Positions 1-8,046 of a stretch of DNA of 64,000 nt are shown piece by piece. The notes under the pieces were generated by a model that saw nothing but the letters and a program-made list of their open reading frames with translations, ran no database searches and was not told the DNA's origin. Every line of letters begins with the position of its first letter. The first letter of the stretch is position 1. The stretch spans positions 1 through 64,000 of the forward strand of contig NZ_CANMIO010000005.1 in assembly GCF_947497935.1 (NCBI RefSeq), written 5' to 3'. The stretch comes from an uncultured Shewanella sp. (lineage in GTDB: Bacteria; Pseudomonadota; Gammaproteobacteria; Enterobacterales; Shewanellaceae). Both the position numbers and the translations under genes were made by a program.

Positions 1-142
1 CTTCATTTTCAATTCCTCTTTCAATCCAGTTGATATTGAGGATTTTAGCTACACTCATTAAATCTTTCTTAATACTACTTGGCATCTCTACCGAGCTATT
101 ATTTAGTTGCGAAAGATTGCTTTAACGCCGCTGCAATCGTCT
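1..142 (-). pseudogene. Decayed partial tandem copy of the XRE regulator 3' end
   Basis: This stretch is a near-copy of positions 229-368, which encode the C-terminal part of the neighbouring XRE regulator. The first 78 bases are essentially identical with a constant offset of 228; the rest carries substitutions and small indels. Read on the minus strand it gives ETIAAALKQSFATK and then a stop, and after that, in the same sense, the conserved SIKKDLMSVAKILNINW block. It starts directly after the regulator's own stop codon, in a different frame, so it is a non-coding remnant of a tandem duplication about 226 bp long. It probably continues beyond the window edge. Confidence 0.8.
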
Positions 143-1678
143 CTAGCTCCCACTACACTGAGATTTTCCCGCTTGATAACAACTAGGTTGCCTTGGGCAA
201 ACTGCACCTCGAGCACAAATTAGGCGAGCTTCATTTTCAATTCCTCTTTCAATCCAGTTGATATTGAGGATTTTAGCTACACTCATTAAATCTTTCTTAA
301 TACTATTCGACATCTCAACAGAGCCACTGTTAGTTGCGCAAGATTGCTTTAACTCTGCAGCAATGGCTGCAGCATCGCCACCTTGGGCATCAATAGCCGG
401 GTTAAGATCGATTCCAGCACATAGTACGTGGTTATTACCCGCCATATCCTCAACTTTTATCGATTCACAGCAATAAATCCTCGGCTTTTCAGCGACATCT
501 AAAATTGAGATTTGCGCAGAAGTGCCTACCTTTGGCTCGTTAATCATTCGAAATACGGCCCAATGTTGGCAAGGATCTTCAACAACTCGCATATTTCCCC
601 ACGGTAGTGGAATACCGTTTCCTCGGTAAACTGCCTTAAGCTTACCAGGTGCATAGGCATCGAAGTAATGCCAGTGCGGGTAAGGTGAAACTACCGTCAT
701 GCGACGCATTGCTACCGATGCGGAGATCCCCAGAGTTTCATTTACATTGATTTCATATCCGTGACGGTCTAGAAGTTGCCTGAAGGGCACCTTAGGGCAG
801 AGCAGAGCACCGGCAAAAAAGCTGGATTCAAAATCTCGCCAAGCATGTAAAATATCTTGTGAATTCAGTGTCGATGAAACAGGAGCGCTGATCTCATCAT
901 CGGCAGCAGTATGTCTTCTTCCGGCAGTCAAGACGCATTTTAGACCGTCTTTATTGTGTAGGACACAATGGCCAATATGCACAGCTAAGTCGTACTTAAG
1001 CCTAGTTGGATAAGATTTAAGCATCTTGTTTAAATAGATGGTTGAAGCCGGTTCGAAAAATGATGTCACTACATGAGTGGTACTGACTCCCATTTCATCG
1101 ACGACTTCTTGGGGCGTTCTATCGACCCATTTTAGTTTTAACCCTAATGACTTAGCGATATCTTTGAGATCGTTAATCCCTAGCGGTAATCGTTTTTGAC
1201 CCACTTCCTCGGCGGCACGTTCAAGATCTGGAAAGTGGTTCTGATGATGTTCCTGATGAGCACGAATTAATAAGTGGGCAAATTCTCTGCCTGTAGTACC
1301 TGTTTGCGACAACATTTCTGGAATCGCAATTTGTAAAATATCGTTAGAAAACAGAAAACTTGGCTCTAAGGCCATACCACTTATCCCACCACGGCGTCCC
1401 TTATTTGGCGTAATAGCATCATCTTCTGGCACATCATCTAGGAACCAGTCCATCTCTTTTTGAAATACGGCGGCAATGACTGCCAACATTCCAGAACTTG
1501 GTACTCTTTTACCCCGTTCAATCATCGATAAATAGGACACCGAGGGAGCAGACTCAGGATCTACGCGTACGCACCTAGCTGAGAGATCTTCCATTGTTAG
1601 GTGGTTTCTCTTGCGCAAGTTTCGGATCTTTGTGCCTAGAAAATGTGACTTTCTGATCAAGCTCTGATTGTTTTTCAT
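143..1678 (-). CDS. XRE-family regulator, RamB/ScfR-like (DUF3612 type)
   Basis: 511-residue DNA-binding protein. Residues about 13-75 form a Cro/CI helix-turn-helix (IRNLRKRNHLTMEDLS ... SYLSMIERGKRVPS). The long middle part resembles the IrrE-peptidase-like and ligand-binding regions of ScfR/RamB regulators (LAVHIGHCVLHN near residue 230), and the C-terminus has a cysteine cluster, C-x5-C-x5-C-x7-C. RamB-type proteins control acetate and glyoxylate genes in actinobacteria. The assignment to DUF3612, which I recall as common in Vibrio and Shewanella, is from memory. It is divergent from a malate-synthase-G domain protein, with palindromes in between, which suggests local control. The ATG at 1678 has a weak ribosome site, but the HTH begins soon after it, so the start is probably right. 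Confidence 0.72.
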   Translation of the reverse strand: MKNNQSLIRKSHFLGTKIRNLRKRNHLTMEDLSARCVRVDPESAPSVSYLSMIERGKRVPSSGMLAVIAAVFQKEMDWFLDDVPEDDAITPNKGRRGGISGMALEPSFLFSNDILQIAIPEMLSQTGTTGREFAHLLIRAHQEHHQNHFPDLERAAEEVGQKRLPLGINDLKDIAKSLGLKLKWVDRTPQEVVDEMGVSTTHVVTSFFEPASTIYLNKMLKSYPTRLKYDLAVHIGHCVLHNKDGLKCVLTAGRRHTAADDEISAPVSSTLNSQDILHAWRDFESSFFAGALLCPKVPFRQLLDRHGYEINVNETLGISASVAMRRMTVVSPYPHWHYFDAYAPGKLKAVYRGNGIPLPWGNMRVVEDPCQHWAVFRMINEPKVGTSAQISILDVAEKPRIYCCESIKVEDMAGNNHVLCAGIDLNPAIDAQGGDAAAIAAELKQSCATNSGSVEMSNSIKKDLMSVAKILNINWIERGIENEARLICARGAVCPRQPSCYQAGKSQCSGS

Positions 1679-1682
1679 TCTG

Positions 1683-1732
1683 TAAAATTCACAATGTAAA
1701 ATTTTTATTGTGAAATTGTAATGAAAATTACA
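1683..1732. promoter_or_regulatory. Operator-like palindromes between the divergent genes
   Basis: Just upstream of the regulator's ATG lies a perfect palindrome, TGTAAT-GAAA-ATTACA (1717-1732). Beside it is an imperfect inverted repeat, AATTCACAAT (1687-1696) facing ATTGTGAAATT (1707-1717), and the word TGTAAAAT occurs twice. The symmetry and the position between divergent genes fit an operator for the XRE regulator. No footprint can be inferred from sequence alone. Confidence 0.45.
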
Positions 1733-1827
1733 CTAGACTACAAATCAAGCAATCAGAAAACGGATTACGCACTGATTGTGATTCAAACTGATAACGAGCT
1801 AAGTTTCAAAAGTATGAGGGTAAGGCC

Positions 1828-2346
1828 ATGGATATATCAACAACGACTAATGATAGTACTCAAGTAAATAGTAATAACAGTCATTATATTGGTGCAGAGC
1901 TTGTTGATGTGAAACTTGTCGAAGTGGCAAGTAATGACATAGCGGCCTTAAGTGCGAAAGATTTTCTAGATGCTAAGTTTCCACTCGCTAAAGGTTCTCA
2001 TAAAAATGCCTGTAGCTATGTGATCTACTATCAGCAACTTTTGGTATTTATGGCAGACGGTACCCAAACAGGTTTACGCCAGCCTAAGCAGTTTGTTGCA
2101 TTAAACGGTCATAAAAGTGAACCAACAGCGATTCTGTTGAAGGACAGAGGCACTCATGTGGAGTTAACCTTCGATAGGAGTAAGGCTAATACCAGCCGAG
2201 ATCTTGCCAACATACAGGATATTCAGTTGGAAGGGCATGAGTATTGGATCAGTTTGATTAACATAGAAAATACGGTGGTAGCATCCTCTATGCAAGATCA
2301 AGTATTTACAGCAAAAGATGGCAGTGACTATCAACTAAAAAGTTAA
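1828..2346 (+). CDS. Stand-alone malate synthase G insertion-domain protein
   Basis: 172 residues, no signal peptide. Residues about 45-140 align with the beta-rich insertion domain of malate synthase G. The shared pattern is FLD-x3-PL-x2-GS, then LR-P-QFV-x3-G, then P-x-ILLK-x2-G-x-H-x-EL, then D-x-A-x-I-x-D-x3-E. This corresponds roughly to residues 172-275 of the full-length malate synthase at 46765-48930. The TIM barrel, with the catalytic arginine, glutamate and aspartates, is entirely absent, so the protein cannot be a malate synthase. The first 30 residues are Asn/Ser/Thr-rich. It is divergent from the XRE regulator and ends at its own terminator. It could be a binding or regulatory domain; its role is unknown. 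Confidence 0.72.
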   Translation: MDISTTTNDSTQVNSNNSHYIGAELVDVKLVEVASNDIAALSAKDFLDAKFPLAKGSHKNACSYVIYYQQLLVFMADGTQTGLRQPKQFVALNGHKSEPTAILLKDRGTHVELTFDRSKANTSRDLANIQDIQLEGHEYWISLINIENTVVASSMQDQVFTAKDGSDYQLKS

Positions 2347-2354
2347 ATCATAGA

Positions 2355-2383
2355 GATGCCGCTAGATAATAGCGGTATCTTTT
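2355..2383 (+). terminator. Rho-independent terminator
   Basis: Nine-base stem GATGCCGCT / AGCGGTATC (one G-T pair) with a seven-base loop and a T run, eight bases after the stop of the malate-synthase-domain gene. Confidence 0.75.
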
Positions 2384-2703
2384 CGTTAGATTGCCAGTTA
2401 TTTGAAGAATTAACTGAAACTGCTTAGGGATTAATATTTCAGACATTCTCTATCTCGTAAATTCATCAGTACCTGTTTAAGAGTAAGCTTTCAATCTGGC
2501 TAACATGCTAAGCAAGTTTAACTCCCTTTAAGATTTTAGTTTTCCATATTGTGGAGAAAGAGACCTTATCTTAACGGATACGCTACAGCGAGTGTATTTG
2601 CCACTTAAGTTACCGCTTTTATTATCGGATTTGGAGCAGTTAGCTTGCGTATTGCAAGCTTTGCTCCTATGATCGCAGCGTTTTCTATTTACGGTAACTT
2701 TTA
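2384..2703. other. Intergenic region upstream of the RNA methyltransferase
   Basis: About 320 bases with no convincing gene. It holds one small perfect hairpin, AGCTTGC-GTATT-GCAAGCT (2642-2660), 44 bases before the next start codon; this could be in the 5' leader. Nothing else was recognised. Confidence 0.5.
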
Positions 2704-3921
2704 ATGTTAAAATCTTCGCTATCTCCCAGCTCAAATGAACTTGTGATCAGTATTCTCGACCTTGTTTTATCAGAGGGTAAGCCACTTGACCGTGCTTATT
2801 CGCAGCATTTTTCCGGCTTAAAGCTAGAGCCGACTGAGCAGGGGCGTATTACCTTTGTTGTAGGCGATATACTTAGAAGATTGAACCTTTACTGTTACTT
2901 ATCAGATGTGAAACCAGATGAGATGGCCCGCTTAGGCACACGTTTACTAAATGCGTGGCACCTATTTAATGAACTCCCTTTGCCGAAAATGCAGTACTCG
3001 TTGCAAATCGACCCTAAAGTGTTAGCAACTCGTATCGAGTCTGCAAAAGCTCAACCTGTACTTTGGGATGGTTGCCCAGACTGGTTAAATGAGATGGGCC
3101 AGAAGCAGATGGGAGACAAGTGGCCTGCAGAAAGAGCCGCACTTAATAAGCCTGCTAAACGTTTTTTGCGTACTAACATCCTCAAGTGTACCCGAGAAGA
3201 ACTTGCAAATGCACTTCGTAAAGAGGGTGTACAAACCGTTACAGTTGAAGGTGTTGATACAGCCTTAGAGGTGGTATCTGATTCTGCCTTATTTAGAACT
3301 GAAGCGTTCAAGAAAGGTTGGTTTGAGCAACAGGATGCGGGTTCACAACTGGTTGCATTGGCGCTAGATGCTAAACCTGGAATGAGAGTGGTAGACGCGT
3401 GCGCCGGTGCTGGAGGTAAAACCTTATCTATTTCAGCGCAAATGCAGGGCAAAGGCCGCTTACTTGCGATGGATGTTGAGCAGTGGAAACTGGATAACCT
3501 AAAACAGCGTGCACGCCGTGCAGGTGCTCACAACGTTGAAACTCGAATTATCGCCAGTAGTAAAACCATTAAACGTTTGAAGTTGACCGCTGACAGAGTG
3601 CTATTAGACGTCCCATGCTCAGGTTTAGGCGTACTTAAACGTAATCCTGATGCAAAATGGCGTGATACCCCTGAGCGATTACCAGTACTGGTGGAGCTTC
3701 AAAAGCATATTTTGCAAAGTTATAGCCGCATGGTGAAAGTGGGTGGCATATTGGTTTACGCTACATGCTCGATTATGCCGGAAGAAAACCGCGATCAAGT
3801 CGACGCATTCTTATCTGAAAACAAGCACTTCAGGTTCATCGAAGATGAAACAATAAGTCCAGCAGAAACAGGTTTTGACGGTTTCTATCTGGCAAAGCTT
3901 GAGCGTGTATCAGAAGCTTAA
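2704..3921 (+). CDS. RsmB/NOP-family RNA (cytosine-C5) methyltransferase
   Basis: 405 residues. The C-terminal half is a class I SAM-dependent methyltransferase of the NOL1/NOP2/Sun family. The SAM-binding motif I is DACAGAGGKT (near residue 237), the first cysteine motif is DVPCSGLGVLKRNPDAKW (near 302), and the catalytic cysteine lies in YATCSIMPEEN (near 357). The N-terminal about 200 residues resemble the RsmB-type leader rather than a PUA domain. It probably methylates a cytosine in rRNA, but the exact target cannot be deduced, so no symbol is given. It is a single-gene unit with a terminator downstream. Confidence 0.85.
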   Translation: MLKSSLSPSSNELVISILDLVLSEGKPLDRAYSQHFSGLKLEPTEQGRITFVVGDILRRLNLYCYLSDVKPDEMARLGTRLLNAWHLFNELPLPKMQYSLQIDPKVLATRIESAKAQPVLWDGCPDWLNEMGQKQMGDKWPAERAALNKPAKRFLRTNILKCTREELANALRKEGVQTVTVEGVDTALEVVSDSALFRTEAFKKGWFEQQDAGSQLVALALDAKPGMRVVDACAGAGGKTLSISAQMQGKGRLLAMDVEQWKLDNLKQRARRAGAHNVETRIIASSKTIKRLKLTADRVLLDVPCSGLGVLKRNPDAKWRDTPERLPVLVELQKHILQSYSRMVKVGGILVYATCSIMPEENRDQVDAFLSENKHFRFIEDETISPAETGFDGFYLAKLERVSEA

Positions 3922-3946
3922 TCAGTTGCTAGAACTGATTGTATAA

Positions 3947-3970
3947 AAGAGCACTTAAGGTGCTCTTTTT
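3947..3970 (+). terminator. Rho-independent terminator
   Basis: Perfect eight-base stem AAGAGCAC / GTGCTCTT with a TTAAG loop, followed by TTT, 25 bases after the methyltransferase stop. Confidence 0.85.
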
Positions 3971-4090
3971 GTCATCATTATTCAGACATCAAATAGGCTT
4001 TTACTGGCGTTATTTGTCTTGCTTGTAATCGGAATATGTTTTGTAAACAGTGTATTGTCATTAATTGCTACTAAAAATTAAGCTGATTTT

Positions 4091-6166
4091 TTAGTGTTTA
4101 CTGCCTGCAAGCTTATCTAATGAGTTAAAACTTAAATCTATCCCCTTACAAAAAGAGCTTGGATCAAACCCTGGATCCCCCTTGTATTGAATACATAATT
4201 CATTAAGCATCGCCCGCCAATCAAAATCACCATCATAGTCATCTACGGCATAAATTTTCTTTGTTTCAGTATTTAAAAGCACAGGAGAGTCGTAATCAGG
4301 TAGTAAGCTCAATTGCCACTTTTGAAAGTAGATTGCTCGCTGTTTCTTAGCTATGAGCTCAATGTAGTTTTGCACCCGCATGTAGGCTTTTCCATCATCT
4401 CTTACTTCGTAGTTTGAAGCGGTCTCTGACATAACATCTTTTTTATCGATAAAGCTTTTATTTATGGATTTTACAGGGACGGAAGACTCAACGAAAACAT
4501 ACCTCTTGAGAGTCACTCCATCTGCAGAGCGAGGAAGAACCTCGCCATCAAATTTTGTGTCTTTAAGGTCTAGAACGGATTCGGTTGAAATGTTTAACGA
4601 GCTTAATATTGTTGGAACTATATCGACAAGGGAATAAAGTCCATGTATGACATTTTCTGGTGTAATGATTTCACCATTTTTGAATTCAGCTCGAGCCAAC
4701 ACGATCTGAGTTTGTTGTTGATCCAAAATATTAGTGCCGTGCCCCCATGATTTAGTTTTGGGTATTGGATTAGAGGTCTCAGTGCTAATGGCTTGGTGAC
4801 TACTTAACTTAAAACTTTCTCCGTGATCAGAAATGATATACACAATTGCATTATTGAGCATACCTCTTAGTTTTAAGCGAATAAATAGATCTTCAACTTG
4901 GTTATCTACACTGAGAAGCATTTGTTTATACATGTAGTGATTATAATTTCCGTCCCAGCTGTCTAATGGCTTTGGTATGAAGTCTTTAGACGTATATGGC
5001 CAATGTAACTGACAATAGTGCACTGCAAGAAAGTGAGGTGTTTTAGACGGTAAACTGTCAATGATTGTTTTATTAAACGTTTTTGGCGAATATGCTTTTC
5101 CGTAGGCTCTATTATTATATAAATACGGGAGGACTTTGCTTGAGTAGGGGTGCATTAGCATAATGTTTAAGTAAGGTAGATCGCCTAAGCCTGAAATGAA
5201 AGCATCAGCTGCACCAGCTTTTGGCCCGACAGTGTTATCAAAACCATAACTCGAGTCTATTTGGTTAAAACGACGCTCATCTATAGCATAAGTAGTGTGA
5301 TACCCTCTCGTTTTTAATATCTCAATCGCTGGTAGTGTTTTATTAACCATTTCTGGAGGAGCTAAATTAAACCTAACTCCATTATTAACAGGGTACTGAC
5401 CTGTGAGAAGGCTCATCCACGCAACGTAAGTTCTGCCCTGAGGAGTATAAGCATTTTTGTATATTGCCATCTTGTTGAGTAAGCGATTCAAATTTGGAGC
5501 AATTTGTGGGTCTGCTCCTAAGTACTCTAAATGATCAGGTCTAAGACCGTCTATTCCTAAAATAATGATATTTGGTACTTTAGAGCTTTGACTGAATGTC
5601 AGATTGGTTGAGACGAAAGGGGAGATGAGTAAAACCATTGCTAACAGCGAGATCGTACTTACTATTGTTTTCGAAGCTAAAGTCAATAAGCCACGATAAA
5701 AGGTTAAGATCAAAAAAAATGATAACCCTCCCCAAATTTGTGGTTCAGTAAGCGGTGTGTGTCTGAAATATGAAACTAAAGAAGTTGGGTAAAAATAGGA
5801 ATTTATAGCAATTAAACAAGTAATATTGAGACCGATAAGCAATAACCAATAAAGATCTTCCTGCGTTTTATCCCTAAGTTTGAACCAAGGCTCTACAGTC
5901 GAAATCGTAATAACTCCTGACCAAATAATATGTATCAGCAACAGGAAACCGAAAAAAAATAAAACGTCGTAGATTAGCCCATGTGCAGACAAAAAATTAC
6001 TGTCTAAGCTATTCATTGTTGTGGCTAGAGACATTACTGAATAAGCTTGAAGCGAAGATTTAAAGTTAATTAACAAGAGAGTAAATAAAAACAAAATACC
6101 AAGGGTTCTGAAATATACTCTGACCAAACTTATACTAGCTTTATGTGACTCTGTACTTTCAATCAT
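4091..6166 (-). CDS. Membrane sulfatase-like hydrolase/phosphotransferase
   Basis: 691 residues. The first about 195 residues contain five or so hydrophobic segments; after them comes an alkaline-phosphatase-superfamily catalytic domain. Metal- and substrate-site motifs visible are GIDGLRPDHLEYLG (near 205), QGRTYVAWMSLLTG (near 243), ISDHGES (near 445) and WGHG (near 475). There is no C-x-P-x-R formylglycine signature. The threonine of QGRT is the likely nucleophile, as in phosphoethanolamine and phosphoglycerol transferases (LtaS/EptA/PbgA type). I therefore infer an envelope-modifying phosphotransferase or phosphatase facing the periplasm. Its start overlaps the end of the 89-residue gene by four bases, so the two are translationally coupled. 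Confidence 0.7.
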   Translation of the reverse strand: MIESTESHKASISLVRVYFRTLGILFLFTLLLINFKSSLQAYSVMSLATTMNSLDSNFLSAHGLIYDVLFFFGFLLLIHIIWSGVITISTVEPWFKLRDKTQEDLYWLLLIGLNITCLIAINSYFYPTSLVSYFRHTPLTEPQIWGGLSFFLILTFYRGLLTLASKTIVSTISLLAMVLLISPFVSTNLTFSQSSKVPNIIILGIDGLRPDHLEYLGADPQIAPNLNRLLNKMAIYKNAYTPQGRTYVAWMSLLTGQYPVNNGVRFNLAPPEMVNKTLPAIEILKTRGYHTTYAIDERRFNQIDSSYGFDNTVGPKAGAADAFISGLGDLPYLNIMLMHPYSSKVLPYLYNNRAYGKAYSPKTFNKTIIDSLPSKTPHFLAVHYCQLHWPYTSKDFIPKPLDSWDGNYNHYMYKQMLLSVDNQVEDLFIRLKLRGMLNNAIVYIISDHGESFKLSSHQAISTETSNPIPKTKSWGHGTNILDQQQTQIVLARAEFKNGEIITPENVIHGLYSLVDIVPTILSSLNISTESVLDLKDTKFDGEVLPRSADGVTLKRYVFVESSVPVKSINKSFIDKKDVMSETASNYEVRDDGKAYMRVQNYIELIAKKQRAIYFQKWQLSLLPDYDSPVLLNTETKKIYAVDDYDGDFDWRAMLNELCIQYKGDPGFDPSSFCKGIDLSFNSLDKLAGSKH

Positions 6167-6432
6167 CTTTGCTCCTGTTGTGACGCAGCTTTATTGTTAT
6201 TGATTGGATAATAAAAATCTGAAGATACAAAGTCATGATCTTTCGATGCAGGCCAACTCCCAAGAATCAAGTAACGCTCAGCTAAGCTCGAACCTGATGG
6301 ATTAGTCGTTCTTAACTCTTTCGTCATCAGGTAATCGGTATGCATGGCATTAGCGTTTAACAAGAGTAAAAGAGTCACACCAGTCATTAATAGTGCAGTT
6401 GTTGCATTCAGCTCTAGCCAAACTCTTTTCAT
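6163..6432 (-). CDS. Small single-pass membrane protein, partner of the sulfatase-like protein
   Basis: 89 residues. Residues about 10-29 form one hydrophobic segment (ATTALLMTGVTLLLLLNANA) which could be a membrane anchor or a signal peptide with an Ala-x-Ala-like end; the rest is polar. No family is recognised. The stop overlaps the start of the downstream sulfatase-like gene by four bases, so co-expression and joint function are likely. Confidence 0.6.
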   Translation of the reverse strand: MKRVWLELNATTALLMTGVTLLLLLNANAMHTDYLMTKELRTTNPSGSSLAERYLILGSWPASKDHDFVSSDFYYPINNNKAASQQEQR

Positions 6433-6735
6433 AGGTGTTTCCTAATGTTTTAAAACATTTAGAGGTAGAATTAAGAAATGATCACATTGATTATAGAAGA
6501 GCTTTAGGAAAAAGCTGAATATAAAATAAATGTTTTTTCCAAGTAAATGCATGCATTACTCACTAAAGCATTGACAAAAAAATTAGTTTAAGACCTTGCC
6601 AAATAGACGTTTTTTGTACTAAACCTATGAAATGATGATTTTTACGAAGCCTATTATTGGGTTTTAGTTAGTCTTAATCTTTATTCAATTTTCGTTTTAT
6701 TGATGATGTATACATTGTGTTAGATAGGAACTGAA
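6433..6735. other. AT-rich divergent intergenic region
   Basis: 303 bases between the leftward sulfatase-like operon and the rightward L,D-transpeptidase gene. It is strongly AT-rich and must hold both promoters. The only feature noticed is a short alternating ATGCATGCAT at about 6548. No gene was seen. Confidence 0.5.
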
Positions 6736-6738
6736 TTG

Positions 6739-8037
6739 GTGAAAAAAGAAAAGAATTTTTTGTACCGCCTCTTTATTAGTATTCTAATCATTTGGTTTTC
6801 CGCTGTTGCATACGGGGGTGACGAACAGCACCAGTTTGCTGATAACCCAAATCTACTATTGAAGACATTTGCTGTTGACCTAGGTGCAATAGAGAATTCT
6901 AGTGAACTAATTAATGATACGAATTTAGTTAAGTTATTAAACAAAAACATTTTTTCAATAAAAAAAAATAGTTATTCATTATCTGCTGAACAGTATCTTA
7001 AGTTAGCTGAGCGAAAGGATATAGAAATTTATAGAAAAGAAATTAAGTACTACAAGTCGTTAGAGCGTTATCAGTGGCCTATGATTACGCCGATTAAACT
7101 AAGGTTAGGATTAAGAGTTAAAGAGGTTGCCAAGCTCAGGTGGATCTTAGTCAAACTAGGAGATATGGAGCCTCATACTCTTTCTGCCTACCGAGAGAGT
7201 ATTTATGATCCTAGTGTTGAAGCTGGTCTAAAACGTTTTCAAAAAAGACATGGGCTCTCTGTAAACGGTAAACTAGGAACTCTGACGCTGTCATCCATTA
7301 ATACTGAACCTAAGGTCAGAGTAACGCAACTACAGAAGGCTTTAAAATCAAGCTTAAAAAGGTTTGATGAAGCGACAGAATATGTTTCGGTTAACCTTAT
7401 CGATTATACATTACGGATTAGTAAAAACGGTGTAGAGCAGTTGAATATGCCAGTCATTGTGGGAAAACCTACAAGCAAAACGCCAGAATTAAGCACGGTT
7501 GTAAGTAGCATTACAATTAATCCAACTTGGACACCACCGGCAAGTATCATTTATCAGGATATACTCCAACAGGTTGAGAAACAGCCTAACTATCTTAAAA
7601 ATAATGACTTTGTATTAAAGAGTTACGAAAGTGGGCTCGAGGATCCTAATCTTGCAGGTATGGATGCGGACCGTTTAAAGACCAAGCTAAAGAATAGTGT
7701 GCTAGTTCAGCGACCAGGGGATAAAAATGCCTTAGGAAAGTTTCGGTTTACAATTCCCAACACAGGTGCAATTTTTCTTCATGACACTCCAAACAAGAAT
7801 TTGTTTAAACGTGTTAATAGAGCCCTTAGTCACGGCTGTATTAGACTCTCTGAACCAGAACTCTTCGCTAAATACTTAATAAGCAAAGAGTCTTTAGAAA
7901 CTCAGCTTCTGTTTCAAAAAGCACTTAAAAATAGCAAAACAATTCATTTTAGATTGACGAGTCGGCTTCCAATCAACATCGTATATCAAAGCGTTTGGAT
8001 CGATAAAAATGGTCGCTTACAGATAAGAGATAGTTAG
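6739..8037 (+). CDS. L,D-transpeptidase (YcbB/LdtD-like)
   Basis: 432 residues. It has an N-terminal signal peptide or anchor (residues about 10-27), a peptidoglycan-binding helical domain (about 148-190, with KRFQKRHGLSVNGKLG), and a YkuD catalytic domain (about 215-385). The catalytic motif SHGCIRL lies near residue 364 and is preceded by the substrate-side histidine in HDTPN. This family forms 3-3 meso-DAP cross-links or attaches lipoproteins to peptidoglycan in the periplasm. It is shorter than E. coli YcbB (615 residues), having less N-terminal sequence. The GTG at 6739 sits eight bases after AGGAA and is preferred over a TTG three bases earlier. The HTH gene follows nine bases downstream. 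Confidence 0.85.
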   Translation: MKKEKNFLYRLFISILIIWFSAVAYGGDEQHQFADNPNLLLKTFAVDLGAIENSSELINDTNLVKLLNKNIFSIKKNSYSLSAEQYLKLAERKDIEIYRKEIKYYKSLERYQWPMITPIKLRLGLRVKEVAKLRWILVKLGDMEPHTLSAYRESIYDPSVEAGLKRFQKRHGLSVNGKLGTLTLSSINTEPKVRVTQLQKALKSSLKRFDEATEYVSVNLIDYTLRISKNGVEQLNMPVIVGKPTSKTPELSTVVSSITINPTWTPPASIIYQDILQQVEKQPNYLKNNDFVLKSYESGLEDPNLAGMDADRLKTKLKNSVLVQRPGDKNALGKFRFTIPNTGAIFLHDTPNKNLFKRVNRALSHGCIRLSEPELFAKYLISKESLETQLLFQKALKNSKTIHFRLTSRLPINIVYQSVWIDKNGRLQIRDS

Positions 8038-8046
8038 GAGTATACA

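Noticed and set aside
258..476. 72-codon frame on the plus strand
   Set aside because: It lies antisense inside the XRE regulator gene, with no ribosome site or recognisable protein.
2528..2734. 68-codon minus-strand frame in the intergenic region
   Set aside because: It overlaps the start of the methyltransferase gene, is basic and serine-rich without a family, and has no ribosome site. It is most likely a chance frame.
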